Below the pieces are notes generated by a model that made no database searches, was not told the origin of the DNA, and was given only the letters and a program-made list of their open reading frames with translations. Shown here in pieces: positions 16,864 through 24,614 of a stretch of DNA of 38,279 bases. Within the stretch, counting starts at the first letter, position 1, and every line of letters begins with the position of its first letter. The position numbers and the translations under genes are program-made. Origin of the DNA: Phycisphaerales bacterium (GTDB lineage Bacteria > Planctomycetota > Phycisphaerae > SM23-33); assembly GCA_018645065.1 (NCBI GenBank), contig JABGPF010000015.1:1-38279 (forward strand). The letters run 5' to 3'.

Positions 16864-18579
16864 ATGAAAAGACGTGATTTTCTAAAGAACATCGGAATTG
16901 GCGCAGCCTCATTGAGCATCGGCGCCCTGACGCCGTCGCTTCGAGCAGCATCAAAAGCAGCCAAGCCCAACGTTATAATAGTCCTGACCGACGACCAGGG
17001 ATACGGTGACCTTTCCTGCCACGGCAACCCCCTGCTGAAAACGCCCAACCTCGATAAGCTGCATGCAGAAAGCGTCCACTTCACCGATTACCACGTAGCC
17101 CCAATGTGCACACCAACTCGCGGCGAACTGCTCACAGGTCAGCAGGCGTTCCGCAACGGCGCGGTGTTTGTCTGCCAGGGCAAGTCCATGCCCCGTCGCG
17201 GAATCCCCATGATGCCCGAAATGTTCAAAACCGGCGGATACGCAACCGGGCACTTCGGGAAATGGCACCTCGGCGACAACAACCCCTACCGCCCGCAAGA
17301 CCGCGGATTCGACGAAACCGTCCATCATGGAGCCTGGGGAATCACCTCGATGGCGGACCACTGGGGCAACGATTACTACGACGACATCTACGAACACAAC
17401 GGCGTGCGGAAGCAGTATAAAGGTTACTGCACCGACGTATGGTTCGATGAAGCTATGAAATGGATGTCGGCCAGGCAGAAAACAAAACAACCGTTCTTCT
17501 GCTACCTGCCCACCAACGTGCCCCACGTGCCGCTTATCGTGGACAAAAAATACTCAGACATGGTCAAGGGCAACAGGTTCCTGGGCATGATCGCACAGTT
17601 CGACGAGAACATGGGCAGGCTCGAAGCGTTCCTCCAGAAGAGCGGGCTGCGTGAAAACACGATCCTGATCTTCATGACCGACAACGGAACAGCCGGCGGG
17701 CATCGCATTTTCAATGCGGGCATGCGCGGGCACAAAACAGAATATTACGAAGGCGGTCATCGCGTTCCGTTCTTCCTGCGCTGGCCGGCGGCTGGGCTCG
17801 ACAAACCACGCGACATTAACGAACTGACGCACAGCACCGACATCTTGCCCACATTGCTCGACCTGTGCGATCTAAAGAAGCCCGAAAACGCCAAGTTCGA
17901 CGGACTCAGCCTCAGCGGGCTCATCAAGGGCGAAACCAAAAAACTGCCCGACCGCAAGATCGTAATCCAGTACAGAGATTTCCGCCGCCCCGGCGTGGTG
18001 CTCTGGAAGAAATGGCGTCTGGTGCATAACAATGCACTTCACAATATCGCCGACGATCCTGGCCAGAAAACCAGCGTGCTCGCCGAATATCCCGATATCG
18101 TCAAAGCGATGCGAGACCATTACGCCGCCTGGCGAACCGAGATGACCCCGCTGCAAAAGGAAATCAACACGATCAGCATCGGCGTGGACACCGAACCGGA
18201 AACGTTCCCCTGCTCAGCCAACTGGATAGGCTCGTACGCCGACAGTTGGGGCAATATCCGGGGCGGAGTGAAGAACGGTTACTGGGACCTCCAGGTCGAG
18301 AAGACCGGAAAGTACGAGATCGAAGTATGCGGGTGGCCTAAGGGCTCGGGCGTCCTTCCTAAGGACAAGTTACGAGGGATCCGCGGCAGACCCGTCGCCG
18401 GCGCCAAACTCAAACTTGGCGACAAAGAACTGACAAAGAAAATGGCTCCGACCGACATGTGCGCAACGTTCAGCGTCGACCTGAAAAAAGGCGACAAACC
18501 CCGCCTGCAATCATGGTTCAATAATGAAGCAGGCAAGGACCTCGGCGGATCATACTTCGTATACGTCACGAAGAAATAA
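16864..18579 (+). CDS. Tat-exported Cys-type arylsulfatase 2 with C-terminal accessory domain
   Basis: 571 residues. The Tat signal KRRDFLKNIGIGAASLSIGALTPSLRAA precedes the sulfatase core: LTDDQGYGD (Asp43/44), the formylglycine motif MCTPTRGELLTG with Cys82, GHFGKWHLGD, and FMTDNGTAGG. The core ends near residue ~430. The last ~140 residues (ANWIGSYADSWGNIRGGVKNGYWDLQVEKTGKYEIEVCGWPK...FVYVTKK) form a beta-rich appended domain often seen on planctomycete arylsulfatases and probably involved in substrate or surface binding. Ribosome site AAAGGA. It lies downstream of the PQQ fusion in the same probable operon. Confidence 0.9.
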   Translation: MKRRDFLKNIGIGAASLSIGALTPSLRAASKAAKPNVIIVLTDDQGYGDLSCHGNPLLKTPNLDKLHAESVHFTDYHVAPMCTPTRGELLTGQQAFRNGAVFVCQGKSMPRRGIPMMPEMFKTGGYATGHFGKWHLGDNNPYRPQDRGFDETVHHGAWGITSMADHWGNDYYDDIYEHNGVRKQYKGYCTDVWFDEAMKWMSARQKTKQPFFCYLPTNVPHVPLIVDKKYSDMVKGNRFLGMIAQFDENMGRLEAFLQKSGLRENTILIFMTDNGTAGGHRIFNAGMRGHKTEYYEGGHRVPFFLRWPAAGLDKPRDINELTHSTDILPTLLDLCDLKKPENAKFDGLSLSGLIKGETKKLPDRKIVIQYRDFRRPGVVLWKKWRLVHNNALHNIADDPGQKTSVLAEYPDIVKAMRDHYAAWRTEMTPLQKEINTISIGVDTEPETFPCSANWIGSYADSWGNIRGGVKNGYWDLQVEKTGKYEIEVCGWPKGSGVLPKDKLRGIRGRPVAGAKLKLGDKELTKKMAPTDMCATFSVDLKKGDKPRLQSWFNNEAGKDLGGSYFVYVTKK

Positions 18580-18750
18580 TCACGATTCGTCGAACTGTTT
18601 AGCGTTTACTGATGACTAGATGGATTAAGCACATAACGGCGAACGACGAACGCGGGGCGTTGCCCCGCCGCTAAACAGACAAACGGATCACAGGCGAACA
18701 GACAACGACGAACGCCTATATCTCTCGATGCATCGCTCTGCTAAACACGA
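18580..18750. repeat. Convergent intergenic region with hairpin and short direct repeats
   Basis: Between two convergent genes there is a perfect hairpin GCGGGGC-GTT-GCCCCGC (18652-18668). It is flanked by two copies of AACGACGAACGC (about 18642 and 18706) and by AACAGACAA-like repeats. The hairpin may terminate both genes, though no T-run follows on either strand. The repeats suggest a small REP-like element. Confidence 0.4.
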
Positions 18751-19671
18751 TCACATGAGTTTTTTGAGATTCTCGGCGATGATTTGGCGGTCGGCGGGCG
18801 AGAATTTTTGCAGCGGTTGGGCCATCTCATCGGTGCATATGCCCAGGCACGCCAGGGAGCACTTTACGCTCTTGACGTAGCATGACGGGTCGTCGATCGC
18901 GTGATAGATCGTGTCGTAAATCTGCACGACCTTCTTTTGCAATCGGTCAACCGTTTCCTGATCACCGGCCCGCGCCGCTTCGTACAGGGCTACGTAGTGC
19001 TCTGGAAACATGTTGCTCCCGCCGTTCACCGCTCCATGGGCGCCCATCATAACCGCCTGGCCGGTGAGTTTATCGGGGCCCATTATCAGCGTGAAATCCG
19101 GGCGGTCGGCCAGCAGTTCGGTAAGCTGGCGGAAGTTTTCGATATCGCCGCAGGAATCCTTAATCCCCACCACGCCCGGAATGTCAGCCGCCGCTCGCAC
19201 GGTTTCCGGGGCGAACGGAACCTTAGTGCATCCGGGTATATTGTACAGGAATATCGGCAGGGGCGACCGCCCAGCCAGGCATTCGATGTACTGGAGCAAG
19301 TCGGCTTGGGATGCATGAAAGTAAAACGGAGGCGCGACGACTATCCCCGCCGCTCCGCACTGGGCGGCATGGACGGCAAGCGATACCGATTCGTTGAGCG
19401 ACGGATCTGTCACGCCAACCAGCACCGGCGCCCGCCCTGCTGTTATGCGACAGGTCTGGGCGATAAGTTCACGCCGCAGATCGTAACCAAGCGACGGACC
19501 CTCGCCGGTGGTGCCCATAACGAACAATCCGCTCACACCGCCTGCCAGCGTGTGTTCAATCAACCGCTCCAAACCGTCGGCGTCAAGAGTGTCGGTATCG
19601 ATCAGCGGCGTGGCCAGCGGCGGAATTACACCTCGCAGCGGGGCCGGAAGTTCAGCATCAGGACGGGTCAT
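18751..19671 (-). CDS. DapA-superfamily lyase (dihydrodipicolinate synthase / N-acetylneuraminate lyase type)
   Basis: The start at 19671 (MTRPDAELPAPLRGVIPPLATPL) matches the family N-terminus and gives 306 residues, usual for the family; the track start at 19725 adds 18 residues. Seen motifs are GTTGEG (53-58, carboxylate-binding loop), Tyr143 in FLYNIPG and the Schiff-base Lys171 in GIKDSCGD. It is a class-I aldolase acting through a pyruvate imine in the cytosol. Whether it acts in lysine synthesis or cleaves a sugar acid (KDG, sialate or similar) cannot be told from the motifs. Its place as last gene behind a TolB-like lipoprotein (14-bp gap) and a PQQ fusion argues for sugar-acid catabolism (inference). 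Confidence 0.85.
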   Translation of the reverse strand: MTRPDAELPAPLRGVIPPLATPLIDTDTLDADGLERLIEHTLAGGVSGLFVMGTTGEGPSLGYDLRRELIAQTCRITAGRAPVLVGVTDPSLNESVSLAVHAAQCGAAGIVVAPPFYFHASQADLLQYIECLAGRSPLPIFLYNIPGCTKVPFAPETVRAAADIPGVVGIKDSCGDIENFRQLTELLADRPDFTLIMGPDKLTGQAVMMGAHGAVNGGSNMFPEHYVALYEAARAGDQETVDRLQKKVVQIYDTIYHAIDDPSCYVKSVKCSLACLGICTDEMAQPLQKFSPADRQIIAENLKKLM

Positions 19672-19685
19672 GGTAATTCTCTCTA

Positions 19686-21140
19686 TTATTTCCTGCGTAG
19701 TTTCACGATGAATATTTGCGGCCAACGGATGTCGGCGTGTTTGATGCGTCTGGAAAAGGCGATCATATCACCGCGGTTCGACCAGACCACCGCGTGCGAT
19801 TCGGGCTTGCGGTCATCGTCTGTTCGTTCAGTAATTCGCGTTGTTCTACCGAACGTTTCGCCCGGCTTGGTGTCGGTTACGAATATCGAGTTGTCCATCG
19901 CATAGGCGATGTATCGCCCGCCAGGGCTCCAGTCGAACGGCGAGTCCAGCGCCCACTTGTTGTTCGTAAGCTGGATACTCTTCCCACCGTTCGGCGAGAC
20001 CAGATGAATCTGCGACGCGCCATTATCGTCCTTTGCAAGATAGGCGATCCACTTACCGTCTGCTGATGATTTCAACCAGTGCAGGGGGCCTTGGATACCC
20101 GGATATTTGCGTTTGGTGTTGTCCGTCAGACGACGCTGGGCGGCGCCTTTGGGCGGCATGGGGCGCATTGTTGGCGTTCCCTGAAGCGGTCCGTGATCAC
20201 CGGGCGTGTCTATGCGATCCGGCAGATCGACTATAAACACTTCAGCCACAGATTCAGACTCATCGTTCAGTACGATCCCCTGGAAGGCAAGCGCGCGTTT
20301 CTGCCTGCTGCCGTCGGGCTTGACATATCCGTTCACGCCCACCCAGCTTGGGTTGTACGCCCGGTCGATTTCGTCGCCCTGGCGTTTCATATCGCCGTTA
20401 ACCCGCACAGCCAGCACGCTGAACATTTCCCCGTCAATATTTTCGCCCTCTGCGTCACGATCGACCTTCACCGCTCTGATCGGAGCCATTACGCCAATAG
20501 TTCGCAGATCAAGCCTCTTGCGCTGGGCCTTACCCAACATTCCCAGAACCATATCATGGTAAGTGAAACTGATCCACTTCCCGTCGCCGCTCCAGGTGTG
20601 CCCATAGGTTCCGCCTCGCAAGGCGCCCGGGGTGAACCGAGGCGTTATATCACGCCCGTCAGCGTGAATCGCCTTCGTGGGATCCGAGGCGTCAACAATA
20701 ACACCTCCGCGACGCCATGGCCCGTAGGGTTTCAGAGAATTACTTCCCAACAGACCGCGAGTAAATACTATCCGATCATTTACGGGATTCCACCCAGCCG
20801 CCCCGGCGCCTGGCCCGAATTCATTCTGATTGGGCGTGCGGTAGACAACCATCATCTCACCGGTCCTGATGTTCACCTTCTCGATAACGCCAGAGCGGGC
20901 GATCGTGCCCGGACCAAGGCGAGTATCGTAAACAATCCACTTATCGTCCGATGAGAAACAGTTCGTGTGGTTCAGATAATGCCCCTTGTAGTCAAACGTA
21001 ACCTGCACTTCAAGCCCGCCGAGAGTCGGATCAATCGCCCCTCTGAAACAACCCGGCGTCAGCATGGCAAGGGCGCAAATCGCAACCGCAACAATCATGC
21101 GGCGTGCGACTCTCACGATGTAAACTGAGCGAAGTTCCAT
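19686..21140 (-). CDS. TolB-like PD40-repeat lipoprotein
   Basis: About 484 residues from the ATG at 21140 (MELRSVYIVRVARRMIVAVAIC...LTPGC). The track start is a TTG at 21182 overlapping the upstream reading frame. The N-terminus has a hydrophobic helix ending in a lipobox-like LTPGC with Cys31, suggesting lipid anchoring. The body has PD40/WD40-like propeller blades (SSDDKWIVYDTR, WSGDGKWISFTYHD, SADGKWIAYLAKDD, SPGGRYIAYAMD, WSNRGDMIAFSRR) as in TolB and DPP IV propellers. No peptidase or heme motif is present. It is probably a periplasmic or surface binding protein. It sits between the PQQ fusion and the DapA-like gene, with short gaps indicating an operon. Confidence 0.75.
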   Translation of the reverse strand: MELRSVYIVRVARRMIVAVAICALAMLTPGCFRGAIDPTLGGLEVQVTFDYKGHYLNHTNCFSSDDKWIVYDTRLGPGTIARSGVIEKVNIRTGEMMVVYRTPNQNEFGPGAGAAGWNPVNDRIVFTRGLLGSNSLKPYGPWRRGGVIVDASDPTKAIHADGRDITPRFTPGALRGGTYGHTWSGDGKWISFTYHDMVLGMLGKAQRKRLDLRTIGVMAPIRAVKVDRDAEGENIDGEMFSVLAVRVNGDMKRQGDEIDRAYNPSWVGVNGYVKPDGSRQKRALAFQGIVLNDESESVAEVFIVDLPDRIDTPGDHGPLQGTPTMRPMPPKGAAQRRLTDNTKRKYPGIQGPLHWLKSSADGKWIAYLAKDDNGASQIHLVSPNGGKSIQLTNNKWALDSPFDWSPGGRYIAYAMDNSIFVTDTKPGETFGRTTRITERTDDDRKPESHAVVWSNRGDMIAFSRRIKHADIRWPQIFIVKLRRK

Positions 21141-21183
21141 GGAGCCTATGATAGACTCTGCCCCAATGTAGAGCAATCCCAAG

Positions 21184-24100
21184 CTATTTCTTACTCCAAC
21201 ATGTAAGTTTTCCGTCGCGGGTGGCCATGTAGAGCTTTCCGTTTGCGGTGATCAGTCCGTCGAGTACGGGCGGGGATTGCAGTTTGTATTCGGCGAGTTT
21301 GGTTCCGTCTGATGACGACACTGCACGCAACAGTCCGCCCGCTCGGGCTTCCAGAGCGGCGAGGGGGGCTTTTTCGTCGAGCGTGTCCGGGGCGCCTGCG
21401 ATGAATAGTTTATCAGTTGAACTAACCATCGCCTTAACGCGGATAGGGACCCAGACCGCCCATTTCGGCGGCTTTACGCGGGAATAACCCACGCCTTTGT
21501 CTTTGTTGTACGTATAGGCGTTCACCTCGCTAAGCTGCGGGGCGCCGCCGATATTCGGACCGAACTTCTTGCCCTTGTCGTTACCGCCGCGAGTGAGATT
21601 AAACTCCGGCAGCCATTTCAACGCCTTGCCCTTATCACGACCAATCAGGATCGGCTCGTTATCGTTATCGTCAGCCACCAGAAGATAGCCCTTGGTCGCA
21701 GGGAAGAACATCGGGCTGTGACGGTTACGCGTCCAGAACGTTTTGATTCCGTAAGTGGTGTCCTTGTCGACCACGAGCAATTGACCGCTCTTAGACGCCT
21801 GATTGGCCAGATAGTAACCGGGCCAGATATTACTGTTCATCCAGAACGTGCGGTTATACCACTCATCGTCCAGAAAACCGGATGTCGAGAAAATGTGGCG
21901 CCCGGCCTTGCGATCACCCAGAAGCGAAATGGTTTTCGGCAGCACAGGCTTGAGTTTCTTGTCGAACCGAAGTTGCATTATATAGATGTACTGGTCATCG
22001 CTTACCAGCACATCGTTGCGGGCGCCCTCGGACCAATATGAATGCCCGTGGCCCTTGGTGTGATCCTCGTAAGGCCCGAGTTCCTGGTGATGGTGAACTA
22101 CCTTACCCGTTCGCGGTTCGATAGCGTACAGGAATATCCCACCGTCGAGATAAGTCGACCGCCCTGCCGAAACGTACGCCAATCCGTCGAGCATCAGCAC
22201 CGAACCATGCACCGGCCAGGCCGATTCCAACTGACCGAACGATCCGATTAACCGCTCGTGGGGCGCAGCCCGGAATCGCCAGGCCAACTTACCGTCAGTA
22301 GCTCGCAGGCAGTAGACCCACCCGTCGGCTGAGCCCATCAGGACAAGCCCGTTATGGATAGTCGGCGGTGAATCGATCCGCCCGCCGGCGATGAAACTCC
22401 AGCGTTTCTCGCCTGTTTCAGCGTTCAGGGCGTAAAGCGTGTGGGTGTCGCGCGAGGCGATCCAGATCGTGTCGCCAACGGCAACCGGCTGGGTTAAGCT
22501 GCCGGGTAATTGTATCTGCCAGGCGGATTTGATCTCGGCGGGAAGTTTGACGCCGGCCGCCCCACTGCGAGCCGAATCATGACGAAACGCAGGCCAAGCC
22601 TGAGCAGTATTGCCACTAGCCTTAACGGGCTTCCCGTAGGCGGCGCCCTTCTGCAAGCGTTTTTCCGTCGGCGCCACCGGGCCCATATCTTTGGCGCCAG
22701 CCAGTGCGTTGAATCCGAGGATTTTCACGCCAGCAGAGCAGTAGCACTGATCGGTCGGAACGTACGTCATACCGTTAGCGGGCATGATCCCCAACTTGCA
22801 ACTGCCCCGCACCCAGTTGTTGCGCGAGTGCTCGTCTCCGTTGATCGCCAGATACTCCATCCCCTCCATCGCGCCTATCACGTAGCGGCTCGTAGCCTTA
22901 TTTGTGTAGCAGCGATGATGATGCTGCGGGCTCCACAGGCCAGTCACGTCCAGGGGTTTTAGTTTCTTGCCCGTAGCCAGATCGATCCGCTGACCTCGAT
23001 ATCCCACCCAAATAGTATCGTCGACTATAAAGACCTCGCCATTGACCCCTCCGCCGCGACGACGCTTGCCTGCGGTGGTTTTGCGATTTGTCCAGATCGT
23101 CTTGCCCGTAGCCAGTGAAAGAGCCTGCATATCCGGCGAGGCGTTCAGGAGCACCGTCTGGCCGGAAATTACAATCGCGCCCCGCACCGCCAGATCCGAA
23201 CTCCACAACACCTTGCCCGACCGGATGTCCAGACAGTGAATTTCATTCGCTCCGCTACGGTGAACAACGCGGTTTCCACTGGCGGCGCATGATGGGACTC
23301 CCTTGTCAACTTCCCAGAGCCTCTTGCCGGTGGCTGCGTCAAACGCCAGCAGCCCTTTCGCCATTTTCGCGACCAGCACTCCACCGCTGAGTAACAATTT
23401 CTGCGGCGCATCGCTACCCTTGCATACTGCAATGACTTTCCCGCTGGCTGCATCGATAATACTGACCGGCGCCGCGGCGCCTATCGTAAAGTAAACCCGC
23501 TTATCGTCTGCGACCAGACGATTGGCGTAGTCGCGAGGGATTTTCGTCCGGAAGCTCAGCGTTTTTATCCAGCCGGTCTCACCTTTGTATTTTGTCCGCC
23601 ACCCGCTCTGAAAAGTCTGCCAGCCCCACTTGGGGACCGGGATCTTCCACAGCAGCGTACCGTTAAATGCATCACGTCCGATCAGCGACCATTTCTCGGG
23701 CAGTCGCGAATCGGTCACGCCGATGGGGCCTTCGTCCAGAGTGTAGAAAATGCGCCCGCCTGCGGTAACCATCGACGAAATCCCCGTAGGAACTTCATGG
23801 CTTCGGAGCCATCGCGGACCTGCGGGCCATTGCATACGTCTTGGAGGGGCTACGACGCTGTCGTCAGCCACCGGATTATTCTCCGGACCCTGTTGAAAAT
23901 GACTCCAATCGTCGATATTGCTCGGCACGGGCTTGGTCAACTTGCGATCACCAATCATCGCCACACCGCCCGGCGCCAAGGCGCGAAGTATCTCGGCGTC
24001 AGCAACTTTGCAACCATCGCCAGCCACCACCAAATTCACCATATTCTCTGCATAGGGCAGCCTGGCGCCGTCGAACGAGGCGATCGAAATTTTCCCATAG

Positions 24101-24354
24101 CCGCCCGCCGCTGTGATAAACTCCCGAGCAGCCTCCACACTGGCAGGATCAGTGTCGAGCCCGTGGACCAGATAGCTGTCATTAGCCCGCAACGCCGCGG
24201 TAAGTTTCCCATCACCACACCCGACATGCACAACCACCCCGCCGCGAACTCCGGAAGCTTTCAAAATATCACCGGCCGACTCAGCCCCAACCGCAAGATT
24301 CGAAACCAATAGCGTCGAAGAAATAACAAGCCCGCACAAAAATTTCATTTTCAT
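21184..24354 (-). CDS. Secreted methyltransferase-like / PQQ-type beta-propeller fusion protein, copy 2
   Basis: 1056 residues from the ATG at 24354 (MKMKFLCGLVISSTLLVSNLAVGAES), chosen for GGA eight bases upstream and for the conserved leader shared with the gene at 29176. Architecture is the same as at 13579: signal, methyltransferase-like domain (VVHVGCGDGKLT 41-52, HGLDTD with Asp67, RALAPGGVAMIGD), then PQQ-type blades (DAATGKRLWEVDKG, DIRSGKVLWSSDL, NAETGEKRWSFIAGGRIDSPP, ATDGKLAWRF). The C-terminal landmark KLFIAGAPD matches KLFIAGPPD of copy 1. It lacks the Lys/Pro linker of copy 1. First gene of a probable three-gene operon with the TolB-like lipoprotein and the DapA-like lyase. Confidence 0.8.
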   Translation of the reverse strand: MKMKFLCGLVISSTLLVSNLAVGAESAGDILKASGVRGGVVVHVGCGDGKLTAALRANDSYLVHGLDTDPASVEAAREFITAAGGYGKISIASFDGARLPYAENMVNLVVAGDGCKVADAEILRALAPGGVAMIGDRKLTKPVPSNIDDWSHFQQGPENNPVADDSVVAPPRRMQWPAGPRWLRSHEVPTGISSMVTAGGRIFYTLDEGPIGVTDSRLPEKWSLIGRDAFNGTLLWKIPVPKWGWQTFQSGWRTKYKGETGWIKTLSFRTKIPRDYANRLVADDKRVYFTIGAAAPVSIIDAASGKVIAVCKGSDAPQKLLLSGGVLVAKMAKGLLAFDAATGKRLWEVDKGVPSCAASGNRVVHRSGANEIHCLDIRSGKVLWSSDLAVRGAIVISGQTVLLNASPDMQALSLATGKTIWTNRKTTAGKRRRGGGVNGEVFIVDDTIWVGYRGQRIDLATGKKLKPLDVTGLWSPQHHHRCYTNKATSRYVIGAMEGMEYLAINGDEHSRNNWVRGSCKLGIMPANGMTYVPTDQCYCSAGVKILGFNALAGAKDMGPVAPTEKRLQKGAAYGKPVKASGNTAQAWPAFRHDSARSGAAGVKLPAEIKSAWQIQLPGSLTQPVAVGDTIWIASRDTHTLYALNAETGEKRWSFIAGGRIDSPPTIHNGLVLMGSADGWVYCLRATDGKLAWRFRAAPHERLIGSFGQLESAWPVHGSVLMLDGLAYVSAGRSTYLDGGIFLYAIEPRTGKVVHHHQELGPYEDHTKGHGHSYWSEGARNDVLVSDDQYIYIMQLRFDKKLKPVLPKTISLLGDRKAGRHIFSTSGFLDDEWYNRTFWMNSNIWPGYYLANQASKSGQLLVVDKDTTYGIKTFWTRNRHSPMFFPATKGYLLVADDNDNEPILIGRDKGKALKWLPEFNLTRGGNDKGKKFGPNIGGAPQLSEVNAYTYNKDKGVGYSRVKPPKWAVWVPIRVKAMVSSTDKLFIAGAPDTLDEKAPLAALEARAGGLLRAVSSSDGTKLAEYKLQSPPVLDGLITANGKLYMATRDGKLTCWSKK

Positions 24355-24385
24355 AATACACATCCATTAATCATCAATAGTTAGC
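24349..24385 (-). repeat. Conserved leader/ribosome-site block, copy A
   Basis: The minus-strand 37-mer from GCTAACTATTGATGATTAAT to the ATGAAA of the PQQ copy 2 gene is identical at 31 of 37 positions to the block at 29171-29207. It includes the shared core GATTAATGGATGT and the start codon. Confidence 0.6.
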
Positions 24386-24396
24386 CAATGGTTAAC
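24380..24396. promoter_or_regulatory. Operator-like 17-bp palindrome
   Basis: GTTAGCCAATGGTTAAC is an imperfect palindrome with one mismatched pair either side of the centre. It lies in the divergent control region between the PQQ copy 2 operon and the GH-like gene, the sort of position a repressor site would take. Confidence 0.35.
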
Positions 24397-24520
24397 CCAG
24401 GCACTGTAACCGGACAATCAGTATCCCACGCAGCATCCGCACATGTCAACCATGGGTGTTGGCCAACAGGCTTATTTGCGGTCGATTCTACGCCTTGGAG
24501 AACCAGCGTCCATATTTTAC

Positions 24521-24548
24521 TTGCTCAGTGCATTACCTCGGATATAGT
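24521..24548 (+). promoter_or_regulatory. Possible promoter of the GH-like gene
   Basis: TTGCTC, 16 bp, TATAGT (24543-24548). It lies inside the first part of the long track ORF, so it supports the ATG at 24615 as the start. Confidence 0.4.
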
Positions 24549-24614
24549 CACTGTCAAAACCCCACGGTGATCAAAGCTGCTGCAAACATCGTGCAATGGA
24601 GAAAGGCGCCAGGA

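Noticed and set aside
18751-19671. Firm assignment as dapA (lysine biosynthesis)
   Set aside because: Motifs are shared by the whole pyruvate-dependent aldolase superfamily, and the neighbours do not support lysine synthesis.
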